Below are positions 7,106-15,050 of a stretch of 64,000 nucleotides of DNA, piece by piece. The notes under the pieces are model-generated. The model was not told the DNA's origin. It ran no database searches and saw only the letters and a program-made list of their open reading frames with translations. Source of the DNA: an uncultured Steroidobacter sp. (GTDB taxonomy: Bacteria; Pseudomonadota; Gammaproteobacteria; Steroidobacterales; Steroidobacteraceae); assembly GCA_937864115.1 (NCBI GenBank), contig CALMII010000003.1, positions 124,001 to 188,000 on the forward strand, read 5' to 3'. The first letter of the stretch is position 1. Every line of letters begins with the position of its first letter. Made by a program: the position numbers and the translations under genes.

Positions 7106-7813
7106 ATGAGTGATACCGACAACGACGACGACAAGGTCAAGTTCCTGACGCCGCTGGAGCGCCGGTCGCATCCGAAGAAGTTCGAATGCCGCGCCGCGAT
7201 CGCCAAGCACCTGGCGACGGTCGGCTCGCGCGACTGGCCCGGCGTTATGGCGCAGTTTCCGGAGATCCCGAAGCCGACATTCTGGCGCTGGGTGAAGGAA
7301 CTGAAGAAGGAGGTACCGGCCGAGCCCGAACTGGCGAGTGCCCGCAAGAAACTCAAGAGCGTCGAGGAAGGCGCGAAGATCTTGCGGCATGAGGAAGCGA
7401 AGGCATCCGGCGTCGGTCACATCGCGAAGGACTTGCCGGCGGCACCCTCCCCTGCCTACGTCTCGCGCGAGGGTGCGCGCGCCATGGCGAACCTGGACTT
7501 CACTGCCGAGATCGGCCGGCTCTATAGCGACGCGGAAGCGCTGCGCACGTATTCGGTGACCAAGGACGATGCTGGCAACGAGCGGATCAAGAACCCGCTG
7601 ACGTTCGATCGCAGCGTGGCCCGGCGCGTGAGCATCCTTGAGACCGGCTTGAAGGCACTGCAGGAGTTGTGGGACCTGCGGATGATGCAGTCGTTCTATG
7701 ACTCGATCATTGCCGAGATCGGCGCCGAGTCTCCGGAGGTTCAGCAGCGCATTCTGAAGCGGCTGGCAGAGCTCAATCAAAGGACGGGTATGACGATGAG
7801 CATGCGCCTATGA
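7106..7813 (+). CDS. Probable terminase small subunit / DNA-binding packaging protein
   Basis: A 235-residue protein with an N-terminal HTH-like segment (about residues 27-65, AIAKHLATVGSRDWPGV through PTFWRWVKELKK), a linker, and a helical C-terminus ending in a KRLAEL segment. Small terminase subunits have an N-terminal HTH, helical oligomerisation domain and flexible tail, and the gene lies three genes upstream of the large subunit. The start is the ATG just behind late motif copy 1; an earlier in-frame start at 7061 would put the motif inside the gene. The sequence is not diagnostic on its own. Confidence 0.5.
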   Translation: MSDTDNDDDKVKFLTPLERRSHPKKFECRAAIAKHLATVGSRDWPGVMAQFPEIPKPTFWRWVKELKKEVPAEPELASARKKLKSVEEGAKILRHEEAKASGVGHIAKDLPAAPSPAYVSREGARAMANLDFTAEIGRLYSDAEALRTYSVTKDDAGNERIKNPLTFDRSVARRVSILETGLKALQELWDLRMMQSFYDSIIAEIGAESPEVQQRILKRLAELNQRTGMTMSMRL

Positions 7814-8205
7814 ATGCCATGACTCGCGCAGCTGCTGTCGGTCTTTACGCGCTTGCGTGGGGACTACTGGCTGTTATCGCCGTCGCAATATCCGGCTGCG
7901 ACAAGGCGCCTCATCAGGGAAAAGCCGCCGACGGCTACGTCTTCGGCGATCCGTCGTTCGAGCGGTCGAAGCTTGAGGTCGAGGTGGTTCTGCTGCAGTC
8001 GACCGCCGCGTTGGAACGCGCGCACAAGGAAGCACTTGCCACGCGCCGCGGCGCGCGGGTAGCCGCAGGCCGCGAGCTGGCCGCATTCTCCATTCTGAGC
8101 GAAGCCGGTTGCACCATTTACGCGATCGATCCAAAGGTGAGCTACAAGCCTGAATTCCTCGGCCACGAGTTGGCGCACTGCATTTATGGCGAGTGGCATG
8201 ACTGA
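7810..8205 (+). CDS. Phage lipoprotein with HELAH motif
   Basis: Residues 1-30 form a signal peptide with a lipobox ending ISGC (Cys about residue 30), so the mature protein should be a membrane-anchored lipoprotein. The C-terminus contains GHELAHCIYGEWH, a zincin-type HExxH with a further His. It is coupled to the gene before (ATGA) and overlaps the one after. A secreted metallopeptidase-like lipoprotein between packaging genes is odd. It might act in superinfection exclusion or host surface change, but nothing in the sequence proves this. Confidence 0.65.
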   Translation: MNAMTRAAAVGLYALAWGLLAVIAVAISGCDKAPHQGKAADGYVFGDPSFERSKLEVEVVLLQSTAALERAHKEALATRRGARVAAGRELAAFSILSEAGCTIYAIDPKVSYKPEFLGHELAHCIYGEWHD

Positions 8206-8902
8206 GCGCACGACTGTGAAATCCGAGTGGGGCTCCGAAGCCGAACTCGCCGGTGCGCTGATGGAGCACCTGCAGCAGCTCGGCTGGGACTGCTATCCAG
8301 AGGTCGCCGTAAACCGCGGCGGCACCCGCGCTGATCTGGTCGCCCGCAAAGGTCCGTTGATCTGGGTCATCGAAGCCAAGTTGCGCTTCGGCGCCGACGT
8401 GCTTGAGCAAGCCCGGAAGTGGCTAGGCCATGCCCACTATGTCAGCGTGCTGGTGCCGCGGATCAGTTCACCGCAGGGCCGCACTGTGCTGACCGAATGG
8501 ATGCGATCGAATGGCGTAGGCCTGATCACGGCCGACAAAGAGACGTGGAGCCGGCAGCCCGAGATCGCTTTCGAAACTCGCCTCGTCCTCCCGAAGTTGC
8601 ATCGCTGCGCGCATCGCAAGGCGAAGTACATTGCCGAGCACCTGCATCCCGACATGAAGAGATATGCGCCAGGCACGAACGGCGGGTATTCCAGTCCGTG
8701 GCGCCGGACCATGGATGCCGCAGTCCAATATATCCACCTGAAGCCGGGTTGCACGATCAAGGAAGTCGTCGACAACGCAAAGCACCATTACCACAGCGAC
8801 CAGAGCGCTCGGTCCTGCCTGCTGAAATGGCTCGAATCTGACGAGCGCGTCGAACTGAAGCGAGAGGGGCGGAGAGTTACGCTGCATCCGCGCGCGGCCT
8901 GA
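8198..8902 (+). CDS. PD-(D/E)XK nuclease-like protein with C-terminal wHTH
   Basis: Residues 1-110 carry a restriction-endonuclease-like core: E..L...L...GW.CYPEV, then R.DLVA followed by VIEAKL, giving the D-x(n)-ExK triad (Asp about residue 46, Glu and Lys about 58-60). The C-terminal part (about 170-235) looks like a winged helix (TIKEVVDNA...SARSCLLKWLES). The start is taken at the ATG overlapping the previous gene's stop; an ATG 12 bases upstream is also possible. It lies directly before the large terminase. It could be a packaging-associated, VRR-NUC-like or host-attack nuclease; catalysis is inferred. Confidence 0.65.
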   Translation: MTERTTVKSEWGSEAELAGALMEHLQQLGWDCYPEVAVNRGGTRADLVARKGPLIWVIEAKLRFGADVLEQARKWLGHAHYVSVLVPRISSPQGRTVLTEWMRSNGVGLITADKETWSRQPEIAFETRLVLPKLHRCAHRKAKYIAEHLHPDMKRYAPGTNGGYSSPWRRTMDAAVQYIHLKPGCTIKEVVDNAKHHYHSDQSARSCLLKWLESDERVELKREGRRVTLHPRAA

Positions 8903-10971
8903 TGCCTCCTGGCCGACCCTCTGCGCGACCCAAGTCCGACAGCTTCCAGTCCGGACTGACCGAGGCGATCGCGCGACTTGAGTCGATCACCGGCCATCGC
9001 GTCAACCAGAAGAAGGCGATCGAGCCCGGCACAACGTTCCGGCAATGGTGTGAGCAGCTGGCAGCGGACGGACTCAAGGTCGACGGCAAGCCATTCCGGC
9101 TCGACAACCGGCCTGCGATGGCGTGGATCTACGACCAGATCCCAAGCACAGAGGAAGACGCGTACCGCCTCGTCATCGTGTTGATGAAGTGCGCGCAGGT
9201 CGGATTCACCGTGATGGAAATCCTTGCCTGCATCTACCTGGGCCTGCGCTTCGGCCCGGCGATCGTCGGCATGTTCCTGCCCGACATGAACCTGACCGGC
9301 ATCAAGTCGACCGAGCGCTTCATGCCGATCGTGCGCAGCGTGCCATCGGTTAAGCAACTCATGCGTCAGGACGTCGACGAGAGCGGCCGGCGTGCGAGCG
9401 AGGGCAACGTCACGCGCCGGCGCATCGGCGAGGCGCTGTTCGTGTTCTCCTGGACCTCGGGCCGCGCCACGACCGAGTCGGTCCCGATGGACATCCTGAG
9501 CTTCGACGAAGTGCAGGAGATGACGCTGGAGCAGATCGAAAAGACATATGAGCGCCTGTCCGCCAGCGAGCTGCGCTTCATGCTGATGGGCTCGACGGCG
9601 AACTGGCCCGACGCCGATATTCATCATTGGTACAAGCGCGGCTCGCAGTGCCGGTTCGCCACGCGCTGCACGGTCTGCGACGCGACGAAGCCGATGGACG
9701 ACTACTTCCCGCGGAACATCCGCTGGGACGAGTCGCGCAACGTGTATCGGTACGTCTGCCCCAACGGGCACTGGATCGACGATCCGCAGCATGGCGAGTG
9801 GATCGCCAACAACCCGGGCGCGGATCCGCCCGTCGCCCATCTGGCGAAGAAGGATCGACCGCTGCGCATTCGCTCGATCCATTTCCCGCAGTTCCTGTCG
9901 CCCACGATCGCGCCTGGCGAAATCATGGACGCGTACAACACGGCGACGGACATGAAGAACTTCTTCAACCGTAAGCTGGGCAAGCCGTATCTGGACCCGT
10001 CGCAGGTTCCGGTCACGCTTGAGCACCTGGCGCGCTGCGTCGCCGCTGGCAAGAAGGCCGGCGTGCAGTGGAAGAGCCGCGCGAAGGATTGCTACATGGG
10101 CATCGACCAGATGGGCAACTTCAACGTCGTCGTCATCAAGGAGCGGCTGCCCGACGGACGACAAGCGTGCGTCCATGTAGAGGAGATCTACAGCGACGAC
10201 CCATTTCTGCGCTGCTCTGAGTTGATGAACCTGTATGGCGTCGTCGCCTGTGCAGTCGAGATCAACCCGAACTACAACGACGCGAAGCGCTTCGCGGGTC
10301 GACACCGAGGCAAGGTATTCATCGGCAACAGCTTCGGCGCTGTCGAGGAAGGCATGGTCCAGTGGGGCGATGCGCCGAAGCTCGACGTCTCGGAGCGTCG
10401 AACCAGCGAGGAAGAACGCGACCGCTACACCTTCCGCATGGACCAGTACAAATGCATGCAGGTCTCGATGGCGCGCTTCACTGCGGTCGAGCCGCTGTGC
10501 TTGTTCCCCGACCCGCAGGAACTGGTGCAGGAAATCAATGAGAAAGGCACGCGGCAAGTCGTCGCTGTGCTGCCGCGTGCCTTCACACACTTCACAAAGA
10601 CTGCCCTGGTCGCCGAGAAGGACGAGGAGACGAACAAGTATCGACGCGCGGTCAAGAAGATCGGCATCGACCCGCACTTCAGCTACGCGAACATGCTCTG
10701 CGACGTGGCGTGGGCGCGAGCGTATGGCACGGGCACCTTCATCCTCCCGCAGGTAACACAGGAACTCACCGTGACTCAGGAAGCTGTGAAGAAGGCCATG
10801 CCGGGCCTGCCAGCCGCCGTGGTGAAGATGGTCCAGGATCTGCCCGCTGGCGAGATATGCGGCCGGTGTTCCGGATTTGATGCGGAGCGGAACTTTTGCC
10901 AGGAGCGGCAATTTAGTGTCGGCCCAAAGGATCCGGGCTGCATCCTTTTTGTCGCCTCGGAATCGTCGTGA
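8902..10971 (+). CDS. Terminase large subunit, GpA family
   Basis: The 689-residue motor that packages DNA into the procapsid and cuts the concatemer. The ATPase part shows a Walker A-like MKCAQVGFT (about 95-103), a Walker B LSFDE (about 199-203) and the downstream coupling segment MLMGSTANWPD. A C-rich insert (CTVCDATKP and CPNGHW, about 255-290) is characteristic of GpA. The nuclease domain begins near residue 396 with YMGIDQMGN. The final 40 residues contain CGRCSGF...C..PGC, a small extra zinc-binding tail. The start overlaps the previous stop by one base. Confidence 0.9.
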   Translation: MPPGRPSARPKSDSFQSGLTEAIARLESITGHRVNQKKAIEPGTTFRQWCEQLAADGLKVDGKPFRLDNRPAMAWIYDQIPSTEEDAYRLVIVLMKCAQVGFTVMEILACIYLGLRFGPAIVGMFLPDMNLTGIKSTERFMPIVRSVPSVKQLMRQDVDESGRRASEGNVTRRRIGEALFVFSWTSGRATTESVPMDILSFDEVQEMTLEQIEKTYERLSASELRFMLMGSTANWPDADIHHWYKRGSQCRFATRCTVCDATKPMDDYFPRNIRWDESRNVYRYVCPNGHWIDDPQHGEWIANNPGADPPVAHLAKKDRPLRIRSIHFPQFLSPTIAPGEIMDAYNTATDMKNFFNRKLGKPYLDPSQVPVTLEHLARCVAAGKKAGVQWKSRAKDCYMGIDQMGNFNVVVIKERLPDGRQACVHVEEIYSDDPFLRCSELMNLYGVVACAVEINPNYNDAKRFAGRHRGKVFIGNSFGAVEEGMVQWGDAPKLDVSERRTSEEERDRYTFRMDQYKCMQVSMARFTAVEPLCLFPDPQELVQEINEKGTRQVVAVLPRAFTHFTKTALVAEKDEETNKYRRAVKKIGIDPHFSYANMLCDVAWARAYGTGTFILPQVTQELTVTQEAVKKAMPGLPAAVVKMVQDLPAGEICGRCSGFDAERNFCQERQFSVGPKDPGCILFVASESS

Positions 10972-11002
10972 GGCAAGGATTAAGTCCAAAGGCGTGAGTT
11001 TT

Positions 11003-11022
11003 CTTACTCAATTTAGAGTAAG
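11003..11022. promoter_or_regulatory. Operator palindrome after the terminase operon
   Basis: Perfect 7-bp arms CTTACTC/GAGTAAG separated by AATTTA; the 16-bp core at 11005-11020 belongs to the repeated operator family. It sits between the large terminase and the small frame at 11059. No convincing -35/-10 flanks it here, so its role at this place is unclear. Confidence 0.65.
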
Positions 11023-11058
11023 TTGCGGGAAAACCTTAATAAAAGTTGGGCATGGACA

Positions 11059-11214
11059 ATGCGGGAGCGACGAGTCTTCTTCTTCAAATCCCAGATCCGG
11101 AAAGGCCGGCCGCTGGGTCAGACCTCTGCGCCCGAGCCAAAGGTCGACGCGCAGCCCGCTACTCCGCCAGCGCAAGACGCTCAGCCGAAGAAGGATGAGC
11201 CGAAGAAGCCGTAG
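11059..11214 (+). CDS. Possible small Pro/Lys-rich phage protein, 51 aa
   Basis: The frame opens with a basic N-terminus (MRERRVFFFKSQIRKG) and ends in a repetitive Pro/Gln/Lys/Asp tail (QPATPPAQDAQPKKDEPKKP). Such tails are common in real small phage proteins. A second frame of 48 codons starts seven bases earlier and cannot be excluded. It lies between operator and the convergent leftward operon. Function unknown. Confidence 0.4.
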   Translation: MRERRVFFFKSQIRKGRPLGQTSAPEPKVDAQPATPPAQDAQPKKDEPKKP

Positions 11215-11263
11215 GGTTGAACACTTCGAGCAGTACGTCGGCATGGCATGGAGAGCCTTTGCA

Positions 11264-11530
11264 CTAGCATGCCAGATTCATCCCCGCTAGTTTCTGGCGG
11301 TCCCGGTTGACCGCATCCAGCGCCCGATGCTGTTCATGAATGCATCGCCTGTCGACTGAAATATCGACGAAGCCTGCCATCAGATTTCGGAACAGTTCGA
11401 CACAGCGCTCTTTCGTGCCATGCACGCCGACGACGAACGGATTCCCATACGGCGATGCTCGGTCGACCTTCACCGTGTTAGGCGGCATGCGCCAGCCCTT
11501 GGCGAGGCGGAGTTGGATTCGCTCAGGCAT
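11264..11530 (-). CDS. DUF4326 domain protein
   Basis: An 88-residue protein with the family signature VDR.SPYGNPF (about residues 23-33) followed by a C-terminal helical part. DUF4326 proteins are common in phages and have no proven function. I used the ATG that overlaps the HNH gene stop by one base instead of the upstream in-frame ATG. It is the last gene of the long leftward operon. Confidence 0.75.
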   Translation of the reverse strand: MPERIQLRLAKGWRMPPNTVKVDRASPYGNPFVVGVHGTKERCVELFRNLMAGFVDISVDRRCIHEQHRALDAVNRDRQKLAGMNLAC

Positions 11531-11916
11531 CACTGTTCCCATTGCGGCTCACTCAGCACTGGTTGAATCTTCCTCAGATCGTTCGCGTTCTCGCGCACCA
11601 AGTCGCGAACTCGCGCGCCGTTAGACGCCTGGTGGAGAATGTTGATCGGGATCTGCATGATCAGGTCCCGGTCTCGATCGTTGTTGCATTTCAGGCAGGC
11701 CGCAACGATGCGGCGCGTGTTCGGCATGCTGCCGCGATCCGGATGCCATCGCGGCTCGAGATGATCAAGCGTGCAGGTGTCCGGCAGCATCCTTGCGTGC
11801 GGCCGATGCTGTCCCGGACGGAGCAATCGCATCGGCCCCTTGCACCAATGACACCGGCCGCCTTGCTTCGCGTACAGGAACTCCCGCTTTCGCCGCCGAG
11901 CGAGGGAACTGGACAT
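11530..11916 (-). CDS. HNH endonuclease
   Basis: A 128-residue protein with CHWCKG (first zinc pair), TCTLDHLEPRW (the DH of the ββα-metal core, about residues 50-60) and CLKCNNDRD (second zinc pair and the terminal N). This is the compact HNH nuclease arrangement. The start at MSSSLARRRK leaves two bases after the previous stop and has a GAGGG site upstream. HNH proteins in phages can aid packaging, act as homing nucleases or attack foreign DNA; here it lies in the accessory operon, so the role is open. Confidence 0.85.
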   Translation of the reverse strand: MSSSLARRRKREFLYAKQGGRCHWCKGPMRLLRPGQHRPHARMLPDTCTLDHLEPRWHPDRGSMPNTRRIVAACLKCNNDRDRDLIMQIPINILHQASNGARVRDLVRENANDLRKIQPVLSEPQWEQ

Positions 11917-11918
11917 CA

Positions 11919-12170
11919 CTATCGCCCTCTGCACCCGACCTGCTCGCCGCTCGCGTCGAGCCTTGGCGTGATCCCGCCCGACTTCGTTTCGAGGTACTGG
12001 CATCCCGTCAGCGCATCGGTACGCACCGCCATGTTGCTGAGCGGGCCTTCGAGCGGATCGCTGTCGTCGCGATCGGTGATCGCTGCCGAGACGAATGCGT
12101 TGATGATCCAGCCGACCAGGAAGATCCCAGCCAGCCAAGTGGTGAAGTTCTTCGAATCATCGAGCGTCAT
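11919..12170 (-). CDS. DUF6440-like protein with one membrane segment (paralogue 1)
   Basis: An 83-residue protein with an N-terminal membrane helix (about residues 10-32). Its C-terminal domain contains DALTGCQYLE..SGGITPRLDASG.QVGC, matching the small DUF6440 fold. A second copy of this domain is encoded at 13234-13473 (TGCQYL ... MTPRMQANGKQV). It has a GAGGG ribosome binding site. Function is not known; the membrane helix suggests the domain is displayed outside the cytoplasm. Confidence 0.65.
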   Translation of the reverse strand: MTLDDSKNFTTWLAGIFLVGWIINAFVSAAITDRDDSDPLEGPLSNMAVRTDALTGCQYLETKSGGITPRLDASGEQVGCRGR

Positions 12171-12179
12171 GGTCGTCCC

Positions 12180-12689
12180 TCAGTAGATTGATCCTTGCTG
12201 TCCCGGCTCATTGCTTCCGGTACAGGCGAGATCGTGGTCGGATGCTTTCGGGCATCGCTTGTTGCCGCAGATCGGGCACAGGATCATGTAGGTAAGGGCA
12301 AGCAGCTTGCCGTTCGCGCATCTGTGGCAGTCGAAGTGTGCGGTCGTGAGCGAGGAAAATCCGCCGAGTCCCGAGGTTGCCACTGGGCCGACGGCAGATG
12401 GGCCCTTGTGTACGGGGCAGAATGGGCTTGGCACAAACGTGTCGCCGTCACCGCAGCCGACGGGCTGGCACGTACACACCTTGCCGGCGTCGTTGACGAT
12501 GGCGGCGACTCTTGGCGTCGATTTGCCGGTAATCACAGCGGTCGACTCTGCGATCACTTCGTCAGGGAAGAAGAACTTCAGCGCCTCTATCACCTCACTC
12601 GGGCGTCTGTCGCCGGTGTGGTCGCTCCAGAATGCGTACTGAAGCATTTGAACGCACAGGGCAACGCCCTGCTGATCAGCTACCGACAT
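12180..12689 (-). CDS. Phage protein with C-terminal zinc-ribbon, 169 aa
   Basis: The N-terminal half (residues 1-65) is helical with FFPDEVIAES; the middle holds CTCQPVGCGDG and CPVHKG; the end has HFDCHRCANG and CPICGNKRCPKASDH followed by CTGSNEPGQ. The CP.CGNKRCP.A..H...C..SNEPGQ ending recurs in many unrelated phage proteins as a terminal zinc element. Overlaps the next upstream gene by ten bases. No specific function can be given. Confidence 0.65.
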   Translation of the reverse strand: MSVADQQGVALCVQMLQYAFWSDHTGDRRPSEVIEALKFFFPDEVIAESTAVITGKSTPRVAAIVNDAGKVCTCQPVGCGDGDTFVPSPFCPVHKGPSAVGPVATSGLGGFSSLTTAHFDCHRCANGKLLALTYMILCPICGNKRCPKASDHDLACTGSNEPGQQGSIY

Positions 12690-12889
12690 GCCCTCTTCCT
12701 CCCGCGCTGCTCGTTCGCCCGCACATTCACGCGGCGATTGACGATAATTTCACGACCGTCGCTGAGCAGAATCAGGAAATTGACATCGAACTCAGCGGTC
12801 CAGTTGCCAGCGGCATGGCGTCGAAGCGCACGGACCTCGGCCTTGCCCATGGCGAACGGTTTATCGATTTCTTCGCGCTCGACAGCCAC
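12680..12889 (-). CDS. Small phage protein, 69 aa
   Basis: Translation is taken from the GTG that overlaps the TAG of the preceding gene by one base. The product (MAVEREEIDKPF...) has two strand-like parts: EVRALRRHAAGNW and EFDVNFLILLSDGREIIVNRRVNV. The upstream part of this frame is only a shadow of the cysteine-rich gene. No family is recognised. Confidence 0.55.
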   Translation of the reverse strand: MAVEREEIDKPFAMGKAEVRALRRHAAGNWTAEFDVNFLILLSDGREIIVNRRVNVRANEQRGRKRACR

Positions 12890-13230
12890 TACAGCGCCGT
12901 CCTTTGCTTCAACTCGACGTCCGCTCCGCACTTCTTGCAGAGGCAGTGACCGATCGCGCAGCCCATGCACAGCGCATCCGTGGCGGTACTCGAGTACGTC
13001 TGAGGCGCAGCGCAGAGACCGCACGGCTGTACAGTGATCGCCTGGCCGGCGATCGATCCCTTGCGTAGATAGAAGCAGGTCGCGCAAAGCTGTTCGGCTT
13101 TCCGCCGATCGCGATCCGTGTCGTTGTGGATCTTTTCCGCCGTCTTCAGATGGCTGTACATCCATTCCCGCGCCATCATTGTGGCTCGGGAGATGGCAGC
13201 TCCGTCGATCAGCTTTGCGGGGCGCTGCAT
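12889..13230 (-). CDS. Cysteine-rich zinc-binding phage protein, 113 aa
   Basis: Contains four CxxC-type pairs in the second half (CATC, CGLC, CMGC with CAIGHC, CKKCGAD), enough for two or more zinc knuckles. The N-terminal half is basic and helical (ATMMAREWMYSHLKTAEKIHND). The overall pattern suggests a nucleic-acid-binding or adaptor protein. It begins shortly after the stop of the DUF6440 paralogue 2. Confidence 0.65.
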   Translation of the reverse strand: MQRPAKLIDGAAISRATMMAREWMYSHLKTAEKIHNDTDRDRRKAEQLCATCFYLRKGSIAGQAITVQPCGLCAAPQTYSSTATDALCMGCAIGHCLCKKCGADVELKQRTAL

Positions 13231-13233
13231 GTC

Positions 13234-13473
13234 CTACTCACAAACCTGCTTACCGTTGGCCTGCATCCGTGGCGTCATGCTGCCGCGGTACCGTGTCGGG
13301 GTGTCGACCAGGTACTGACATCCCGTGCCCGGATCGGTCCATACGCTCACATCAATGGAAGCGGCCGGCAGCGATGGCGCCTTTGTCGCTGCTTGGAGCC
13401 CTGGCGCGACCAATGCAACGATGGACACCGCGAGCGCAAGAGCGGCGACCGCCGTTCTGATGTTCGATTTCAT
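13234..13473 (-). CDS. Exported DUF6440-like protein (paralogue 2)
   Basis: A 79-residue protein started at MKSNIRT, with an AGGAG site five bases upstream. Residues 1-30 form a signal peptide (hydrophobic core AVAALALAVSIVALVAPG, likely cleavage after LQAA). The mature part has DPGTGCQYL and MTPRMQANGKQVC, the same motif as the protein at 11919-12170. Both paralogues are therefore sent to or across the membrane. Confidence 0.65.
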   Translation of the reverse strand: MKSNIRTAVAALALAVSIVALVAPGLQAATKAPSLPAASIDVSVWTDPGTGCQYLVDTPTRYRGSMTPRMQANGKQVCE

Positions 13474-13724
13474 TCTGACTCCTGACATGGATTTGAGAAC
13501 CGGCGAATTTCGCCGGATGCCATGAGAACGGCTGCGTGGTCATCTCGCAAGCCCCAGAGCGCGACCATGCAGGCTTGGTACGCTGCTGACGCAGCAGCAT
13601 CCTTCGCTTCCTCGCTCGTATTGGCGCCTTCGCAGATCTCATGCGCCGTATGCAGGAGTCTGGCGGCCGCGCGAAGCTCGTCTTCCCAGAGGATGCAGAG
13701 ATTGAGGTTTACCGCGTTGCTCAT
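13470..13724 (-). CDS. Phage hypothetical protein, 84 aa
   Basis: An Ala-rich, entirely helical small protein (ELRAAARLLHTAHEICEGA, then SEEAKDAAASAAYQACMVAL). It overlaps its neighbours at both ends in the manner of coupled genes. No family is recognised. Confidence 0.6.
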   Translation of the reverse strand: MSNAVNLNLCILWEDELRAAARLLHTAHEICEGANTSEEAKDAAASAAYQACMVALWGLRDDHAAVLMASGEIRRFSNPCQESE

Positions 13725-14485
13725 GTGCGCACCGAGTCGCCGATCGCAGGCATCGGCTTTGCGTCCTTCAGGAGTTCGCGGAGTTCATCCGCGGTCGGGT
13801 TCCAACCCGTATCGCGCACCTTGGCGAAGAACTCTTCGAAGCTGTAGATCGCTGCAGGCGTCGACTTCCGGTCATCGTACTGGCGGATGCCCCATGCGAT
13901 GGCGTAGCAGCACCAAGTGAAGCGCAATGTGTACTCGTCGAAGCGTCGCTCCCAGTAGTCAGGAAACCAGTTGCGGCCGCCATGCTCGAAGTCGGCCATG
14001 GCCTCGCGTAGTGCATGCTCCCCATCGTCGACGGCGGCCAGAACGTCCGCTTCGACTGCCTCTTTCAGTTCGGCGAACTGCAGGGCGCCCGTGCCGTCCT
14101 CGACGTCCAGGTCGAAGAACTCTTTAAACTGGTCCAGTTGTGACTCGATGTACTTGCGAGCCGTGTCCGCGCTGTATTCGCGATGCCCGTCGCATCGATC
14201 GGTCGCGAGCAGCTTCTCGGCCCAATACCCCTCGTTGATCCGCAGCGGCCCTTCCCTGTTGGAGAATCGGAAGAAACCAAACATGTCTGGGATGCGCGAG
14301 AAGACATAGGTTCCCATGTCGCCCGTGTAGCAGAGCGCGCCCGGCCAGGTGATCAGATCGAAGTACTGGTCGCCCGAGTCTGGTTTCTTGAAACGGACGT
14401 GCCGATGCAGGCCGTCGTCCCGGATGAGGGTCATCTGGTGCGTGGCGACGTCGCTCAGGAACAGTTCTTCAGTGCATTCTCTCAT
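13721..14485 (-). CDS. Conserved phage protein of unknown function, 254 aa
   Basis: An aromatic-rich acidic protein: LIRDDGLHRHVRFKKP near residue 20, then YFDLITWPGALCYTGDMGTYVFSR, a helical middle and a C-terminal EEFFAKVRDTGWNPTADELRELL. Comparable proteins occur in accessory operons of siphoviruses and myoviruses without assigned function. The ATG overlaps the stop of the upstream frame (ATGA). Confidence 0.65.
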   Translation of the reverse strand: MRECTEELFLSDVATHQMTLIRDDGLHRHVRFKKPDSGDQYFDLITWPGALCYTGDMGTYVFSRIPDMFGFFRFSNREGPLRINEGYWAEKLLATDRCDGHREYSADTARKYIESQLDQFKEFFDLDVEDGTGALQFAELKEAVEADVLAAVDDGEHALREAMADFEHGGRNWFPDYWERRFDEYTLRFTWCCYAIAWGIRQYDDRKSTPAAIYSFEEFFAKVRDTGWNPTADELRELLKDAKPMPAIGDSVRT

Positions 14486-14664
14486 TGGTTGGTCTTCTCC
14501 CTGTCCTGCTCATGCATCAGCGATCGGATGCCGGCGCGGGCGTGGCGCAGATCTCTCAGGCTGTCGCTGAGGTTGATGCGGATGTGCCTCTTGTTGTTGT
14601 TCGCCCACAGCCGCTCGACGCGACAGATCTCTTCACGCGTTGCATCGTGATCTCGAACTCTGAC
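14482..14664 (-). CDS. Start-less coding segment: overlapping gene or frameshift product
   Basis: This 60-codon open stretch has good coding character (TREEICRVERLWANNNKRH then INLSDSLRDLRHARAG...HEQDREK) and ends coupled to the next gene. It has no ATG, GTG or TTG between the upstream stop at 14665-14667 and its conserved-looking part. The gene upstream (14556-15050) ends in an implausible Ser/Thr/Gly tail in the overlapped region. A -1 shift from that gene would enter this frame. It is therefore either the true C-terminus after frameshifting, a sequence error, or a gene with an unusual start. Confidence 0.45.
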   Translation of the reverse strand, partial: VRVRDHDATREEICRVERLWANNNKRHIRINLSDSLRDLRHARAGIRSLMHEQDREKTNQ

Positions 14665-15050
14665 TCACCGTTGGTCACGTTCAGCGTCACGTAGTTCGTG
14701 GCGCCGGTATCCTTGAACCAGCGCGCCAAGTGCTCAACCAGGAAGCACATGGCGGTACCGACGAACACGGGCCGGACGTCGACCAGCGAGTCAGTTTGCG
14801 CGCTGATGTCAAAGTCGGTGACGCGCAGGTCGCTGTAGTCGGACGGCTTCTCGTCGTCCCGCCCCGCCTTGGCGATAGCTTCCTTCGCTTGGCGGAGATA
14901 CGGGTCGCCGCGCTCCATCACATCAACAGGATCGCACTGCCCGCCGAGTGAGACGATGCGATCACGGCCCGATTCCATAAGGATGACGTAGTGCCGCACC
15001 AGATCCTTCAGCGCCTTGAGTAGGTAGCCGGACCGATTCTCGTCAGACAT
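14556..15050 (-). CDS. Phage hypothetical protein, 164 aa
   Basis: Starts at MSDENRSGYLL; the ATG overlaps the preceding gene by eight bases. A helical N-terminus is followed by a strand-rich middle (DSLVDVRPVFVGTAMCFLVEHLARWF and NYVTLNVTNGESEFEITMQRV). After residue 140 the sequence becomes a low-quality tail (SSGCGRTTTRGTSAS), which looks out of frame. See the segment at 14482-14664. No family is recognised. Confidence 0.6.
   Translation of the reverse strand: MSDENRSGYLLKALKDLVRHYVILMESGRDRIVSLGGQCDPVDVMERGDPYLRQAKEAIAKAGRDDEKPSDYSDLRVTDFDISAQTDSLVDVRPVFVGTAMCFLVEHLARWFKDTGATNYVTLNVTNGESEFEITMQRVKRSVASSGCGRTTTRGTSASTSATA

Noticed and set aside
8788..10989. 733-codon minus-strand frame opposite the large terminase
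   Set aside because: Antisense shadow of a high-GC gene with no family motifs.
10994..11050. Promoter for the frame at 11059 with the 11005 operator in its spacer
   Set aside because: No acceptable -35 and -10 at 15-19 bp spacing around the palindrome on either strand.
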